Shown here: piece by piece, positions 48,637 through 59,029 of the stretch | Position numbering within the stretch: the stretch's first letter is position 1 | How the letters are laid out: each line of letters begins with the position of its first letter | Assembly (NCBI RefSeq): GCF_014472415.1 | Contig: NZ_JACSZV010000002.1 | Span: forward strand, 62,001 to 126,000 | DNA length: 64,000 nucleotides | Direction: 5' to 3' | Origin: Pseudomonas sp. N40(2020) | GTDB lineage: Bacteria; Pseudomonadota; Gammaproteobacteria; Pseudomonadales; Pseudomonadaceae | Translations under genes and position numbers: made by a program | Notes under the pieces: generated by a model | What the model was told of the DNA's origin: nothing | The model's database searches: none | Seen by the model: only the letters and a program-made list of their open reading frames with translations

Positions 48637-49665
48637 ATGCAACGCTATGCTCAAAAACTGCATCAACTAATCCGGAGTCTGCTGCTTTTGTCAGTGATAA
48701 CTGCAACCGGCGCTCATGCGGCGGAAAAAATCGACCTGATCATCGACACTGACCCGGGTGCCGACGACGTGGTCGCCTTGCTGTTCGCGCTGGCCTCGCC
48801 GGACGAACTGAACATTCGTGCGCTGACCACTGTGGCCGGCAACGTGCGCCTCGACAAGACTTCGCGTAACGCGCGTCTGGCTCGCGAGTGGGCGGGGCGC
48901 GAAGATGTGCCCGTCTATGCCGGCGCACCGAAGCCGCTGATGCGTACGCCGATCTACGCAGAGAACATCCATGGCAAGGAAGGCCTGTCGGGCGTCACTG
49001 TGCACGAACCGAAAAAAGGACTGGCCGAAGGCAATGCGGTCAATTATCTGATCGACACCCTGAAAAAAGCCAAGCCGCACAGTATCACTATCGCCATGCT
49101 TGGCCCGCAAACCAACCTGGCGCTTGCGTTGATCCAGGAACCGGAGATTGTCCAGGGCATCAAGGAAGTGGTGATCATGGGTGGTGCGCACTTCAATGGT
49201 GGCAACATCACCCCGGTGGCTGAATTCAACCTGTTTGCCGATCCGCAAGCTGCAGAAGTGGTGCTCAAGAGCGGCGTGAAGCTGACCTATCTGCCACTGG
49301 ATGTGACCCACAAGATTCTCACCAGCGATGCGCGCCTGAAGCAGATTGCCGCACTCAACAATAACGCGAGCAAAATTGTCGGCGACATCCTTAACGAATA
49401 CATCAAAGGCGATATGGAGCACTACGGCATTCCGGGCGGCCCGGTGCATGACGCCACCGTCGTGGCTTATCTGCTCAAGCCCGAACTCTTCACCGGTCGT
49501 TCGGTGAATGTCGTGGTTGATAGTCGTGAAGGCCCGACTTTCGGTCAGACCATTGTCGATTGGTATGGCGGCCTCAAGGCACCGAAGAATGCCTTCTGGG
49601 TGGAAAATGGCGATGCCCAGGGTTTCTTCGATCTGTTGACCGAACGCCTGAAACGCCTGAAGTAA
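48637..49665 (+). CDS. Exported nucleoside hydrolase of the ribose operon
   Basis: This 342-residue enzyme of the inosine-uridine hydrolase family splits nucleosides into base and ribose. The metal-binding motif DTDPGADDVVAL (residues about 33-44) follows a signal peptide (about 1-27, LLLLSVITATGAHA), so the enzyme should act in the periplasm. GPQTNLALAL and VIMGGAHFNGG are further signatures. The ATG at 48637 has AAGGA ahead; an ATG at 48619 is less likely. It closes the rbs operon, where its product ribose would be taken up by RbsABC. A terminator follows. Confidence 0.92.
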   Translation: MQRYAQKLHQLIRSLLLLSVITATGAHAAEKIDLIIDTDPGADDVVALLFALASPDELNIRALTTVAGNVRLDKTSRNARLAREWAGREDVPVYAGAPKPLMRTPIYAENIHGKEGLSGVTVHEPKKGLAEGNAVNYLIDTLKKAKPHSITIAMLGPQTNLALALIQEPEIVQGIKEVVIMGGAHFNGGNITPVAEFNLFADPQAAEVVLKSGVKLTYLPLDVTHKILTSDARLKQIAALNNNASKIVGDILNEYIKGDMEHYGIPGGPVHDATVVAYLLKPELFTGRSVNVVVDSREGPTFGQTIVDWYGGLKAPKNAFWVENGDAQGFFDLLTERLKRLK

Positions 49666-49670
49666 ATGAG

Positions 49671-49703
49671 CGACCCGCAGGTGCCAGCCTGCGGGTTTTT
49701 TTA
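49671..49703. terminator. Terminator after the rbs operon
   Basis: ACCCGCAGG and CCTGCGGGT arms are followed by seven T. It also lies at the end of the convergent small gene at 49701. Confidence 0.85.
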
Positions 49704-49907
49704 TTCTCCCTGCGCTTGTTCGACTTGCTCGTTCGGGTACCTTTCGAAAATCTGCTGGATGAAATGCTGGGCCGCTTGTGTTCCCAGATCCTTGACCAGC
49801 AGATCAATACCAATCAGCGCCAACTCTTCTGTGGTTCCCGGGCTGTAGGAGCTGTGTCCGTCGGCCCATTTGGCTTTGATGTCGGCTTCGATGCTTAGGC
49901 TGGTCAT
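49701..49907 (-). CDS. Small hypothetical cytoplasmic protein
   Basis: This 68-residue acidic protein has no signal or membrane segment. It contains WADGHSSYSPGTTEELALIGID and looks helical towards the C-terminus. I do not recognise the family. The start ATG at 49907 has only a weak GAGCC site. It is convergent with the nucleoside hydrolase and divergent from the gene at 50040. Confidence 0.6.
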   Translation of the reverse strand: MTSLSIEADIKAKWADGHSSYSPGTTEELALIGIDLLVKDLGTQAAQHFIQQIFERYPNEQVEQAQGE

Positions 49908-50039
49908 GATGAGGCTCGGAAAGTCGGGAGGTCTGTGCGTCGAGTTAACCATTTTGTCGGGCGTTTGGCACTGCGACTTAGGCATGAGCGGAGCGCTATG
50001 CGACACTTGGTCTTTTCCGGCTTATCCAAGGATTGTGCT

Positions 50040-50345
50040 GTGCAGATCGATTTGAGTACCCCTGACGGCCTTACCCTCGATGCAGTACGCCAATTGCTGG
50101 CGTCGGCCAGCGATGATGAGCACACGCAACTGCGTGTGACCAAGGGCGGTATCGCCTACATCTCTTCGGGGGTGACGGGCGGCCAAGACATCGACGGCCT
50201 GTTGTTTCGTCTTGAAACCTGGGCCAAGGGCTCGGGTTATGTGGGTAATGTCGCGGCCAGCGATGAAGTGTGGGTAATGCAGATCTTCAACGCGCTAAAA
50301 GAGAATTGGCCGAATCCGCCATATGACTACATAGACGTCTACTGA
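50040..50345 (+). CDS. Conserved hypothetical protein
   Basis: This 101-residue soluble protein starts at GTG 50040 with an AAGGA site seven bases ahead; upstream in-frame ATGs have no ribosome site. It begins MQIDLSTPDGLTLDAV and ends with ALKENWPNPPYDYIDVY. It appears to be a conserved Pseudomonas protein of unknown function found near endA and thrS, a placement I recall from P. aeruginosa but cannot confirm here. Confidence 0.7.
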   Translation: MQIDLSTPDGLTLDAVRQLLASASDDEHTQLRVTKGGIAYISSGVTGGQDIDGLLFRLETWAKGSGYVGNVAASDEVWVMQIFNALKENWPNPPYDYIDVY

Positions 50346-50513
50346 GCGTCGTTAATATTCAGTCACGATTGAGATATGAGGCGATGGGTGCTGCTCAGGC
50401 ACACTCGGCGTTTTTCCGGTCATGGGGCAGGGTGATGGCATTTGTCATGCAACCAAACGCCGGAACGGCGGTCGCACGATCTCAGCTTAATAATTTGAAA
50501 ACAAGGAGGCTTC

Positions 50514-50831
50514 ATGCATTTGAAGTTCGCGTCACTGGGTGCACTTATGGCCGTTGCCATGTTGGCCGGTTGCAGTACGACCTCCAGCGAGTCGGCAAAG
50601 GAATCTGTGGCGACCGATGCCGGTCATGGCCGCTGTGAAGCGACGGCGGCGGAATTCGCCATTGGCAAGAAAGCTTCGCCAGAGCTGCTGGAGCAGGCTC
50701 GCGCCAAGGCCAGTGCGCAAAACGCCCGTTTCCTCAAGCCAGATGACATGATCACCCTGGAATACCGCTCGGATCGCTTGAACCTCAATACCGATAACAA
50801 CCTGGTGATTACTCGCGTCAACTGCGGCTGA
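50514..50831 (+). CDS. I78-family peptidase inhibitor lipoprotein
   Basis: This 105-residue protein has a lipoprotein signal with lipobox MLAGC (Cys at about 20). The mature part fits the I78 inhibitor pattern: a conserved GRCEA, then ARFLKPDDMITLEYRSDRLNL, a D-N-N turn and a closing VNCG. The two cysteines probably form a disulfide. I78 proteins inhibit serine proteases, so this one may protect the envelope. The ATG has an AAGGAGG site. Confidence 0.8.
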   Translation: MHLKFASLGALMAVAMLAGCSTTSSESAKESVATDAGHGRCEATAAEFAIGKKASPELLEQARAKASAQNARFLKPDDMITLEYRSDRLNLNTDNNLVITRVNCG

Positions 50832-50857
50832 TTGCTGGCCGCTTTTATGTCAGGCAT

Positions 50858-50889
50858 AAAAAACCCCGTCACATGGACGGGGTTTTTTT
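50858..50889. terminator. Bidirectional terminator between the I78 gene and the cold-shock gene
   Basis: AAAAACCCCGTC-ACATG-GACGGGGTTTTT hairpin with A and T runs on both sides, suited to both convergent genes. Confidence 0.9.
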
Positions 50890-50903
50890 AGTGCGCCGAG
50901 AAA

Positions 50904-51116
50904 TTACTCTGGGCGAACCTGTGCAGCTTGCATACCCTTTTGGCCTTTCTCAGCCACGAAGGAAACGGTCTGGCCTTCTTTCAGGCTTTTGAAACCGTCG
51001 CTTTCGATAGCTTTGAAGTGTACGAACAGGTCGTCACCGCCACCTTGAGGAGTGATGAAGCCGAAGCCTTTTTCATCGTTGAACCACTTAACGGTGCCGG
51101 TTTGGCGATTAGACAT
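50904..51116 (-). CDS. CspA-family cold-shock protein
   Basis: This 70-residue single cold-shock domain has the RNA-binding motifs KGFGFI and DLFVHF and starts [14 protein letters not shown]. It is a nucleic-acid chaperone. An upstream region of nearly 290 bases (51117-51404) without a gene could hold a long regulatory leader, common for csp genes, though I cannot define its structure. The gene is read towards the shared terminator. Confidence 0.95.
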   Translation of the reverse strand: MSNRQTGTVKWFNDEKGFGFITPQGGGDDLFVHFKAIESDGFKSLKEGQTVSFVAEKGQKGMQAAQVRPE

Positions 51117-51404
51117 GGTGTATCTCCAAGAAACATATATTTTTCAGTACTGTGCTGCTCAGGCCAACTGGGCACACCCGGGTATCATAGTCGAAATGTT
51201 CGCTTTGGTAGCCCCCCGGACGTGCTGTTTGCCAATCCGTCGTGTTTTCTTTACCGCCTGTTTCGGCTGAAAGCCCCGGTTTGAAAGGGTTTTAGCGAAA
51301 AGTAAAGACAATAAAAAAACCTGTAAAACCTGCATAAATCGTCTGAAAAGGCTCAAATTCAGCCGTTTTTTCCGGCGTTGAGTCGAGTCAGATCACATTT
51401 TTTC

Positions 51405-51707
51405 TTACTTTTTCGCTGGAGCGTTGGCCTTGCATTTGGCGATTTGTCCCAGCGCTTTCTGCTGCAGTTCAGGGGTGGCCTTGTTGTCCATCAGTGCTTG
51501 AATGTCGCCGGCCGGGTAAGACTTGATGGCATCGGCGCCACAGGCGCAGTGAGACTTGGCCGCGGCGGCGCCGATTTGCGGAGTCGCCGCCTGGGTGCAC
51601 TGGGCCATGTATTTGTCGCGCTCGCCCTTTGGCCAGTCGGCATGGGCGCTCAGCGGCAGCAGCAGAACAATGGGGGCGACTACGGCGAATAAGGTATTCA
51701 GACGCAT
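51405..51707 (-). CDS. Small exported Cys-rich hypothetical protein
   Basis: This 100-residue protein has a signal peptide (about 1-23, ending SAHA). The mature part carries four cysteines in a C...C-A-C...C arrangement (SHCACGADAIKSYP), suggesting disulfides or a metal site in the periplasm. The ATG at 51707 has an AGGAG site. I do not recognise a named family. A weak hairpin (GGCT/AGCC) lies downstream. Confidence 0.7.
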   Translation of the reverse strand: MRLNTLFAVVAPIVLLLPLSAHADWPKGERDKYMAQCTQAATPQIGAAAAKSHCACGADAIKSYPAGDIQALMDNKATPELQQKALGQIAKCKANAPAKK

Positions 51708-51819
51708 GCGAGGATGCTCCTTGTGGGTCAATGTCTTGTTATCTGAGGGCATAAGGGGCCATCAAGTTCAGCACTCTGGCATAAAAGCGGACGATTTGCC
51801 TTCTGGTGAAACAGAGGCA

Positions 51820-51847
51820 TTAAGTGACCGCTCATCTGTGCTAGCAT
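51820..51847 (+). promoter_or_regulatory. Candidate thrS promoter with extended -10
   Basis: TTAAGT and TAGCAT are 16 bases apart, and a TGC before TAGCAT makes an extended -10. It would give a leader of about 230 bases, long enough to include both hairpins at 51967 and 52040. Confidence 0.4.
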
Positions 51848-51966
51848 GCCGGGCTCAAGCGTTCTCAGGCTCCGGATGACTTTCAGTCCCGGCGGCGGTC
51901 AACGTGCGAATATTCTGATTTGAATCCCAGTCACTCTGGTTCGGTTTTCCGGTTGGCCGCAAGGCT

Positions 51967-51985
51967 CCTGCCGCTGTAAGGCAGG
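51967..51985 (+). promoter_or_regulatory. Upstream hairpin of the thrS leader
   Basis: CCTGCC-GCTGTAA-GGCAGG is a 6-bp stem with a 7-base loop, about 100 bases before the thrS start. Its position is like the second stem-loop of the E. coli thrS operator. Confidence 0.45.
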
Positions 51986-52039
51986 CGTTCGTCATTGAAT
52001 GGCCTGGATCGGATCTTGTACTGGCTCATCCCAACCCAC

Positions 52040-52060
52040 GTGACCTTTGGTAGGGGTCAC
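52040..52060 (+). promoter_or_regulatory. Putative ThrRS translational operator, tRNA-Thr anticodon-arm mimic
   Basis: GTGACCT-TTGGTAG-GGGTCAC forms six Watson-Crick pairs and one T-G pair closing a 7-base loop. The loop carries GGT at the anticodon place, with T before and A after it. The hairpin lies at -41 to -21 from the thrS ATG, just ahead of the AGGAGAGGAGG ribosome site. In E. coli ThrRS binds a similar hairpin to repress its own translation. Confidence 0.65.
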
Positions 52061-52080
52061 CACTAGGAGAGGAGGCGCCA

Positions 52081-54002
52081 TGCCAACTATTACTCTTCCC
52101 GACGGCAGTCAACGTTCATTCGATCACCCGGTTTCCGTAGCCGAGGTCGCCGCATCCATTGGTGCAGGTCTGGCCAAAGCCACTCTGGCCGGCAAGGTCA
52201 ATGGCCAGTTGGTCGACGCCAGCGACATCATCGACAGCGACGCTACGCTGCAAATCATTACGCCAAAGGATGAAGAGGGGCTGGAGATCATTCGCCACTC
52301 TTGCGCCCATCTGGTTGGCCATGCGGTCAAGCAGCTCTACCCGACTGCCAAAATGGTGATCGGGCCGGTCATCGACGAAGGCTTCTATTACGACATCGCC
52401 TTCGAGCGTCCTTTTACTCCGGACGACATGGCGGCCATCGAACAGCGCATGCAGCAGCTGATCGAGAAAGATTACGACGTCATCAAGAAAGTCACTCCGC
52501 GTGCCGAAGTGATCGAAGTGTTCAAGGCGCGCGGCGAAGACTACAAGCTGCGTCTGGTCGAGGACATGCCGAATGAACAGGCCATGGGTCTGTACTATCA
52601 CGAAGAATATGTCGACATGTGCCGCGGTCCGCATGTGCCGAACACCCGCTTCCTGAAATCCTTCAAGCTGACCAAACTGTCCGGCGCCTACTGGCGCGGC
52701 GACGCCAAGAACGAGCAGTTGCAGCGCGTTTACGGCACTGCGTGGGCGGACAAAAAGCAGTTGGCGGCTTACATTCAGCGCATCGAAGAAGCCGAGAAGC
52801 GCGATCACCGCAAGATCGGCAAGCGCCTTGGTCTGTTCCACACTCAGGAAGAATCCCCGGGCATGGTGTTCTGGCACCCGAACGGCTGGACTCTGTACCA
52901 GGTGCTCGAGCAGTACATGCGCAAAGTGCAGCATGACAACGGCTACCTTGAGATCAAGACGCCGCAAGTGGTTGACCGCAGCCTGTGGGAGAAATCCGGG
53001 CACTGGGCCAACTACGCCGACAACATGTTCACTACTCAGTCGGAAAACCGCGACTACGCGATCAAGCCGATGAACTGCCCTTGCCACGTGCAGGTGTTCA
53101 ATCAAGGCCTGAAGAGCTACCGCGAGCTGCCGATGCGTCTGGCAGAGTTCGGTGCCTGCCACCGTAACGAGCCGTCGGGTGCGCTGCACGGCATCATGCG
53201 TGTGCGCGCGTTCACTCAGGACGACGCCCACATCTTCTGCACAGAAGAGCAGATGCAGGCTGAATCCGCTGCGTTTATCAAGCTGACAATGGACGTATAT
53301 CGTGACTTCGGCTTTACCGATGTCGAGATGAAACTGTCCACTCGTCCGGAAAAACGCGTCGGCTCGGATGAACTGTGGGATCGCGCCGAAGCGGCACTGG
53401 CCGCGGCCCTTGATAGTGCGGGCCTTGCGTACGATCTGCAGCCAGGTGAGGGTGCGTTCTACGGTCCGAAGATCGAGTTCTCGCTCAAAGATTGCCTTGG
53501 CCGTGTCTGGCAGTGTGGTACCCTGCAGCTCGATTTTAACCTGCCGATCCGTCTGGGAGCCGAATACGTCTCCGAAGACAACAGTCGCAAGCACCCGGTA
53601 ATGTTGCACCGGGCGATCCTTGGATCCTTCGAACGATTCGTCGGAATCCTGATCGAGCACTACGAAGGGGCATTCCCTGCGTGGCTGGCTCCGACCCAGG
53701 CAGTGATCATGAACATCACTGACAAACAGGCCGATTTTGCCGCCGAGGTTGAAAAAACTCTCAACGAAAGCGGATTTCGTGCCAAGTCTGACTTGAGAAA
53801 TGAAAAGATCGGCTTTAAAATCCGCGAGCATACTTTGCTCAAGGTTCCTTTTCTCTTGGTTATCGGAGATAGGGAAGTCGAGATGCAGACTGTCGCTGTG
53901 CGTACTCGTGAAGGTGCTGACCTGGGCTCGATGCCCGTCGCCCAGTTCGCTGAGTTTCTCGCGCAAGCGGTTTCCCGGCGTGGTCGCCCAGATTCGGAGT
54001 AA
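52081..54002 (+). CDS. thrS: Threonyl-tRNA synthetase
   Basis: ThrRS (640 residues) charges tRNA-Thr. It has an N-terminal TGS domain (about 1-62), an editing domain with an HxxxH motif (HSCAH near 75), a class II catalytic core (about 245-530) with zinc-binding residues in NCPCHVQVF and DDAHIFC, and a C-terminal anticodon-binding domain. The N-terminus [13 protein letters not shown] sets the start at 52081 with a very strong ribosome site. The leader carries hairpins typical of autoregulation. infC starts six bases after the stop. Confidence 0.98.
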
Positions 54003-54007
54003 TTACT

Positions 54008-54553
54008 ATTAAGCGTGAAATGAGACAAGATAAACGAGCTGCACCGAAAGCCCCGATCAACGAGAATATCTCGGCACGCGAGGTTCGGTTAATTGGAGCT
54101 GAAGGTGAACAGCTTGGGATTGTGTCAATTGAAGACGCGCTTCTTAAGGCTGAAGAGGCCAAACTGGATTTGGTGGAAATTTCCGCCGATGCAGTACCCC
54201 CTGTTTGCAAACTGATGGACTACGGCAAATCGATCTTCGAGAAGAAGAAGCAGGTTGCCGCGGCCAAGAAAAACCAGAAGCAGATTCAGGTTAAAGAAAT
54301 CAAGTTTCGTCCAGGGACGGAGGAAGGGGATTACCAGGTAAAACTGCGCAACCTGGTACGTTTCCTGAGTGATGGGGACAGGGCCAAGGTATCCTTGCGA
54401 TTCCGCGGCCGTGAGATGGCCCACCAGGAGCTGGGGATGGAGCTCCTCAAGCGAGTTGAAGGTGACTTGCTCGAGTACGGTTCGGTCGAACAGCATCCTA
54501 AGATGGAAGGACGCCAACTGATCATGGTCATCGCCCCGAAAAAGAAGAAGTAA
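54008..54553 (+). CDS. infC: Translation initiation factor IF-3, ATT start
   Basis: IF-3 (about 181 residues) binds the 30S subunit, prevents 50S joining and checks start codons. The body ([16 protein letters not shown]..., [34 protein letters not shown]) is standard. I place the start at the rare ATT at 54008: GGAG (53996-53999) is eight bases ahead, the correct distance, while the ATG at 54020 is twenty bases away. IF-3 discriminates against ATT, which is how infC represses itself in E. coli. Another ATT at 54002 is too close to the ribosome site. Confidence 0.9.
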   Translation: MKREMRQDKRAAPKAPINENISAREVRLIGAEGEQLGIVSIEDALLKAEEAKLDLVEISADAVPPVCKLMDYGKSIFEKKKQVAAAKKNQKQIQVKEIKFRPGTEEGDYQVKLRNLVRFLSDGDRAKVSLRFRGREMAHQELGMELLKRVEGDLLEYGSVEQHPKMEGRQLIMVIAPKKKK

Positions 54554-54612
54554 TCAATAGGGCACGGCAGGCCTTCTGATTATGTTTATCAACTGAATGC
54601 GGAGTACCGAAC

Positions 54613-54807
54613 ATGCCAAAGATGAAAACTAAAAGTGGTGCTGCTAAGCGGTTTCTGAAAACTGCTAACGGTATCAAGCACAAGCACGCTTTCAAGAGCC
54701 ACATCCTGACTAAAATGTCGACCAAGCGTAAGCGTCAACTGCGCGGTAGCAGCTTGCTGCATCCGTCGGACGTCGCAAAAGTCGAGCGCATGCTGCGCCT
54801 TCGTTAA
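54613..54807 (+). CDS. rpmI: 50S ribosomal protein L35
   Basis: L35 (64 residues) is a small, very basic large-subunit protein starting [16 protein letters not shown]. It lies between infC and rplT, the standard order, and is expected to be controlled with rplT by L20. Confidence 0.97.
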   Translation: MPKMKTKSGAAKRFLKTANGIKHKHAFKSHILTKMSTKRKRQLRGSSLLHPSDVAKVERMLRLR

Positions 54808-54835
54808 TTTTAGTCAAGAATAGAGGAAGTAACTC

Positions 54836-55192
54836 ATGGCTCGTGTAAAGCGTGGCGTCATGGCGCGTAAGCGCCACAAGAAAATTCTGAAACTTGCTAA
54901 AGGCTACTACGGTGCACGTTCGCGCGTATTCCGTGTTGCCAAGCAAGCGGTTATCAAGGCTGGCCAATACGCCTACCGTGACCGTCGTCAGAAAAAACGT
55001 CAGTTCCGCGCTCTGTGGATCGCTCGTATCAATGCTGGTGCTCGTGTTAACGGTCTGTCCTACAGCCGTTTCATCGCTGGCCTGAAAAAAGCGTCCATCG
55101 AGATCGACCGTAAGGTTCTGGCTGATCTGGCAGTGAACGAAAAAGCGGTGTTTGCTGCGATTGTCGAGAAAGCTAAAGCCACCTTGGCTTAA
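54836..55192 (+). CDS. rplT: 50S ribosomal protein L20
   Basis: L20 (118 residues) binds 23S rRNA early in assembly and represses the infC-rpmI-rplT mRNA in E. coli. The N-terminal basic helix ([18 protein letters not shown]) and the globular end are standard. An AGAGGAAG site precedes the ATG. Confidence 0.98.
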   Translation: MARVKRGVMARKRHKKILKLAKGYYGARSRVFRVAKQAVIKAGQYAYRDRRQKKRQFRALWIARINAGARVNGLSYSRFIAGLKKASIEIDRKVLADLAVNEKAVFAAIVEKAKATLA

Positions 55193-55247
55193 GTACCCCC
55201 GACAATCACCCGGCCTCACTTCCGTGGGGTCAGGTGGTAAACGTCTT

Positions 55248-56318
<1,071 letters not shown>

Positions 56319-56344
56319 TCGTAACGAATTCTTAGGAGAGCAGG

Positions 56345-58723
56345 ATGAAATTCAGTGAACAATGGCTGCGTGGCTGGGTTAGCCCGCAGGTAAATCGCGA
56401 CGAGCTGGTTGCCCGTCTGTCGATGGCCGGTCTTGAGGTCGATAGCGTGACCCCGGCCGCCGGTGTATTCAGTGGCGTGGTAGTGGGCGAGGTGCTGAGC
56501 ACCGAGCAGCACCCTGATGCCGACAAATTGCGTGTGTGCCAGGTCAGCAATGGTGCGGAAACCTTCCAGGTCGTGTGCGGTGCGCCAAATGTGCGTCCGG
56601 GCCTGAAGATTCCATTCGCCATGATCGGTGCCGAGTTGCCGGGCGACTTCAAGATCAAGAAGGCCAAGCTGCGCGGCGTTGAGTCCAACGGCATGTTGTG
56701 CTCGCAAGCCGAACTACAGGTCGGTGAAGGCAATGACGGTCTGATGGAACTGCCGGCTGACGCGCCGGTGGGCGAAGATTTCCGCGTGTATCTGGATCTG
56801 GAAGACGCCAGCATCGAGGTCGACCTGACCCCGAACCGTGGCGACTGCTTGTCGCTGGCTGGTCTGGCCCGTGAAGTTGGCGCGTTGTACGCCGCTCCGG
56901 TCACCCGTCCAGTGGTGCTTGCCGTTGCTGCCGTGCATGACGACGTGCGTTCGGTAGAAGTGCTGGCGCCAGCCGCGTGCCCGCGTTACTTGGGTCGTGT
57001 CATTCGCAACGTTGATCTGTCCAAGCCAACACCGCTGTGGATGGTTGAGCGTCTGCGTCGCGCCGACGTGCGCAGCATCGACGCTGCTGTCGACATCACC
57101 AACTACGTGATGCTCGAACTGGGTCAACCGCTGCACGCCTTCGACCTCGCCGAAATCAATGGCGGCATCCGTGTGCGCATGGCGGAAGAGGGCGAGAAGC
57201 TGGTATTGCTCGACGGCCAGGAAGTTAGCCTGCGTAGCGATACGCTGGTGATTGCCGACCACACACGTGCCCTGGCGATTGCCGGTGTGATGGGTGGCGA
57301 GCACAGCGGTGTATCCGCGACTACTCGCGATGTGTTTCTTGAAAGTGCGTTCTTCGATCAGATCGCTGTCGCCGGCAAGGCTCGTTCGTATGGCCTGCAC
57401 ACCGATGCTTCGCACCGCTATGAGCGTGGCGTGGACTGGCAACTGGCCCGTGAAGCCATGGAGCGCGCTACTGGCTTGCTGCTGGAAATCACTGGTGGTG
57501 AAGCCGGTCCGATCATCGAGACGGTCAGCGAGCAGCACTTGCCGTCGATTGCCCCGATTACTCTGCGTGCGCAGCGCATCACCCAAATGCTGGGCATGGA
57601 AATGGATTCGGTACAGGTCGAGCGCCTGCTCAACGGCCTCGGCCTGAATATTTCCGCCGACGGAGCAGGGCAGTGGCGCGTTGAAGTGCCAAGTCATCGG
57701 TTCGACATCAGTCTGGAAGTCGACTTGATCGAAGAATTGGCCCGTTTGTACGGCTACAACCGTCTGCCGGTTCGTTACCCGCAAGCGCGCCTGGCGCCGC
57801 AAGCCAAGGCCGAAGCACGTAGCGATCTGCCTGAACTGCGCCGTCTGCTGGTGGCTCGTGGTTATCAGGAAGCGATCACTTACAGCTTCATCGATCCAAA
57901 GCAGTTCGAACTGTTCAACCCGGGCGTCGAGCCGCTGTTGCTGGCTAACCCGATCTCCAACGACATGGCTGCCATGCGCTCGTCGCTGTGGCCGGGTCTG
58001 GTCAAGGCGTTGCAGCACAACCTGAACCGTCAACAGGATCGCGTGCGTCTGTTCGAAAGTGGCCTGCGCTTTGTCGGTCAACTGGAAGGCCTGAAGCAAG
58101 AGCCGATGCTCTCCGGTGTTGTTTGCGGTAGCCGTCTGCCGGAAGGTTGGGCGCAAGGTCGCGACACGGTCGATTTCTTCGACGTCAAAGCTGACGTAGA
58201 AGCCGTACTGGGTTTCGCCGGTGCTCTGGATTCGTTCACTTTCGCCCCGGGCAAACACCCGGCGCTGCATCCGGGTCAAACCGCACGCATTGAGCGGGAA
58301 GGGCGAGAAGTCGGCTTTATCGGCGCTATTCATCCTGAATTGTCGAAATCCCTCGGCCTCGATCGTCCGGTTTTCGTTTTCGAGCTGGTTCTGGCTGAAG
58401 TGGCACTCGGTAAAATGCCGAAATTCCACGAGTTGTCGCGCTTTCCTGAAGTGCGTCGTGACCTTGCATTGATTGCGCACAAAGACGTTGCAGCCTCGGC
58501 TGTATTGGACGTAATCCGTGAAAATGCAGGCGAATGGCTCACAGATCTCAGGCTGTTTGACGTATATCAGGGTAAAGGTATTGATCCTGATAGAAAAAGC
58601 CTTGCAGTTGGCTTGACCTGGCAGCATCCATCGCGCACTCTTAATGACGATGAGGTGAATTCGACGACGCAAAATATCCTCACCTCGCTCGAACAAAGGT
58701 TGAACGCCACGTTAAGGAAGTGA
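56345..58723 (+). CDS. pheT: Phenylalanyl-tRNA synthetase beta subunit
   Basis: PheT (792 residues) carries a tRNA-binding OB domain (about 40-150), the B3/B4 editing domain that clears mischarged tyrosine, a B5 domain, a catalytic-like core and a C-terminal ferredoxin-fold anticodon-binding domain (about 700-792). The length and domain order are standard. The stop lies three bases before ihfA. Confidence 0.97.
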   Translation: MKFSEQWLRGWVSPQVNRDELVARLSMAGLEVDSVTPAAGVFSGVVVGEVLSTEQHPDADKLRVCQVSNGAETFQVVCGAPNVRPGLKIPFAMIGAELPGDFKIKKAKLRGVESNGMLCSQAELQVGEGNDGLMELPADAPVGEDFRVYLDLEDASIEVDLTPNRGDCLSLAGLAREVGALYAAPVTRPVVLAVAAVHDDVRSVEVLAPAACPRYLGRVIRNVDLSKPTPLWMVERLRRADVRSIDAAVDITNYVMLELGQPLHAFDLAEINGGIRVRMAEEGEKLVLLDGQEVSLRSDTLVIADHTRALAIAGVMGGEHSGVSATTRDVFLESAFFDQIAVAGKARSYGLHTDASHRYERGVDWQLAREAMERATGLLLEITGGEAGPIIETVSEQHLPSIAPITLRAQRITQMLGMEMDSVQVERLLNGLGLNISADGAGQWRVEVPSHRFDISLEVDLIEELARLYGYNRLPVRYPQARLAPQAKAEARSDLPELRRLLVARGYQEAITYSFIDPKQFELFNPGVEPLLLANPISNDMAAMRSSLWPGLVKALQHNLNRQQDRVRLFESGLRFVGQLEGLKQEPMLSGVVCGSRLPEGWAQGRDTVDFFDVKADVEAVLGFAGALDSFTFAPGKHPALHPGQTARIEREGREVGFIGAIHPELSKSLGLDRPVFVFELVLAEVALGKMPKFHELSRFPEVRRDLALIAHKDVAASAVLDVIRENAGEWLTDLRLFDVYQGKGIDPDRKSLAVGLTWQHPSRTLNDDEVNSTTQNILTSLEQRLNATLRK

Positions 58724-58726
58724 CGT

Positions 58727-59029
58727 ATGGGGGCTTTGACGAAAGCTGAGATGGCGGAACGTCTGTATGAAGAGCTGGGCCTGAACAAGCGGGAAGCCAA
58801 GGAATTGGTAGAACTGTTTTTCGAGGAAATCAGGCACGCTCTTGAAGACAACGAGCAGGTCAAATTGTCCGGTTTCGGCAACTTTGACCTTCGGGACAAG
58901 CGCCAGCGGCCTGGCCGCAACCCGAAAACGGGGGAAGAAATCCCGATCACGGCTCGCCGTGTGGTCACCTTTCGTCCAGGGCAGAAGTTGAAAGCCCGAG
59001 TTGAGGCTTATGCTGGAACCAAGTCATAA
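58727..59029 (+). CDS. ihfA: Integration host factor alpha subunit
   Basis: IhfA (100 residues) pairs with IhfB to bend DNA sharply at specific sites. The beta-arm motif [17 protein letters not shown] carries the intercalating proline. The stop lies within the next gene, so the two overlap by 20 bases. The pheST-ihfA order is conserved in gamma-proteobacteria. Confidence 0.97.
   Translation: MGALTKAEMAERLYEELGLNKREAKELVELFFEEIRHALEDNEQVKLSGFGNFDLRDKRQRPGRNPKTGEEIPITARRVVTFRPGQKLKARVEAYAGTKS

Noticed and set aside
52116..53966. A 616-residue antisense frame within thrS
   Set aside because: thrS is complete and conserved on the plus strand, so this is a shadow.
56714..58696. A 660-residue antisense frame within pheT
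   Set aside because: Same reason: pheT is full length and conserved.
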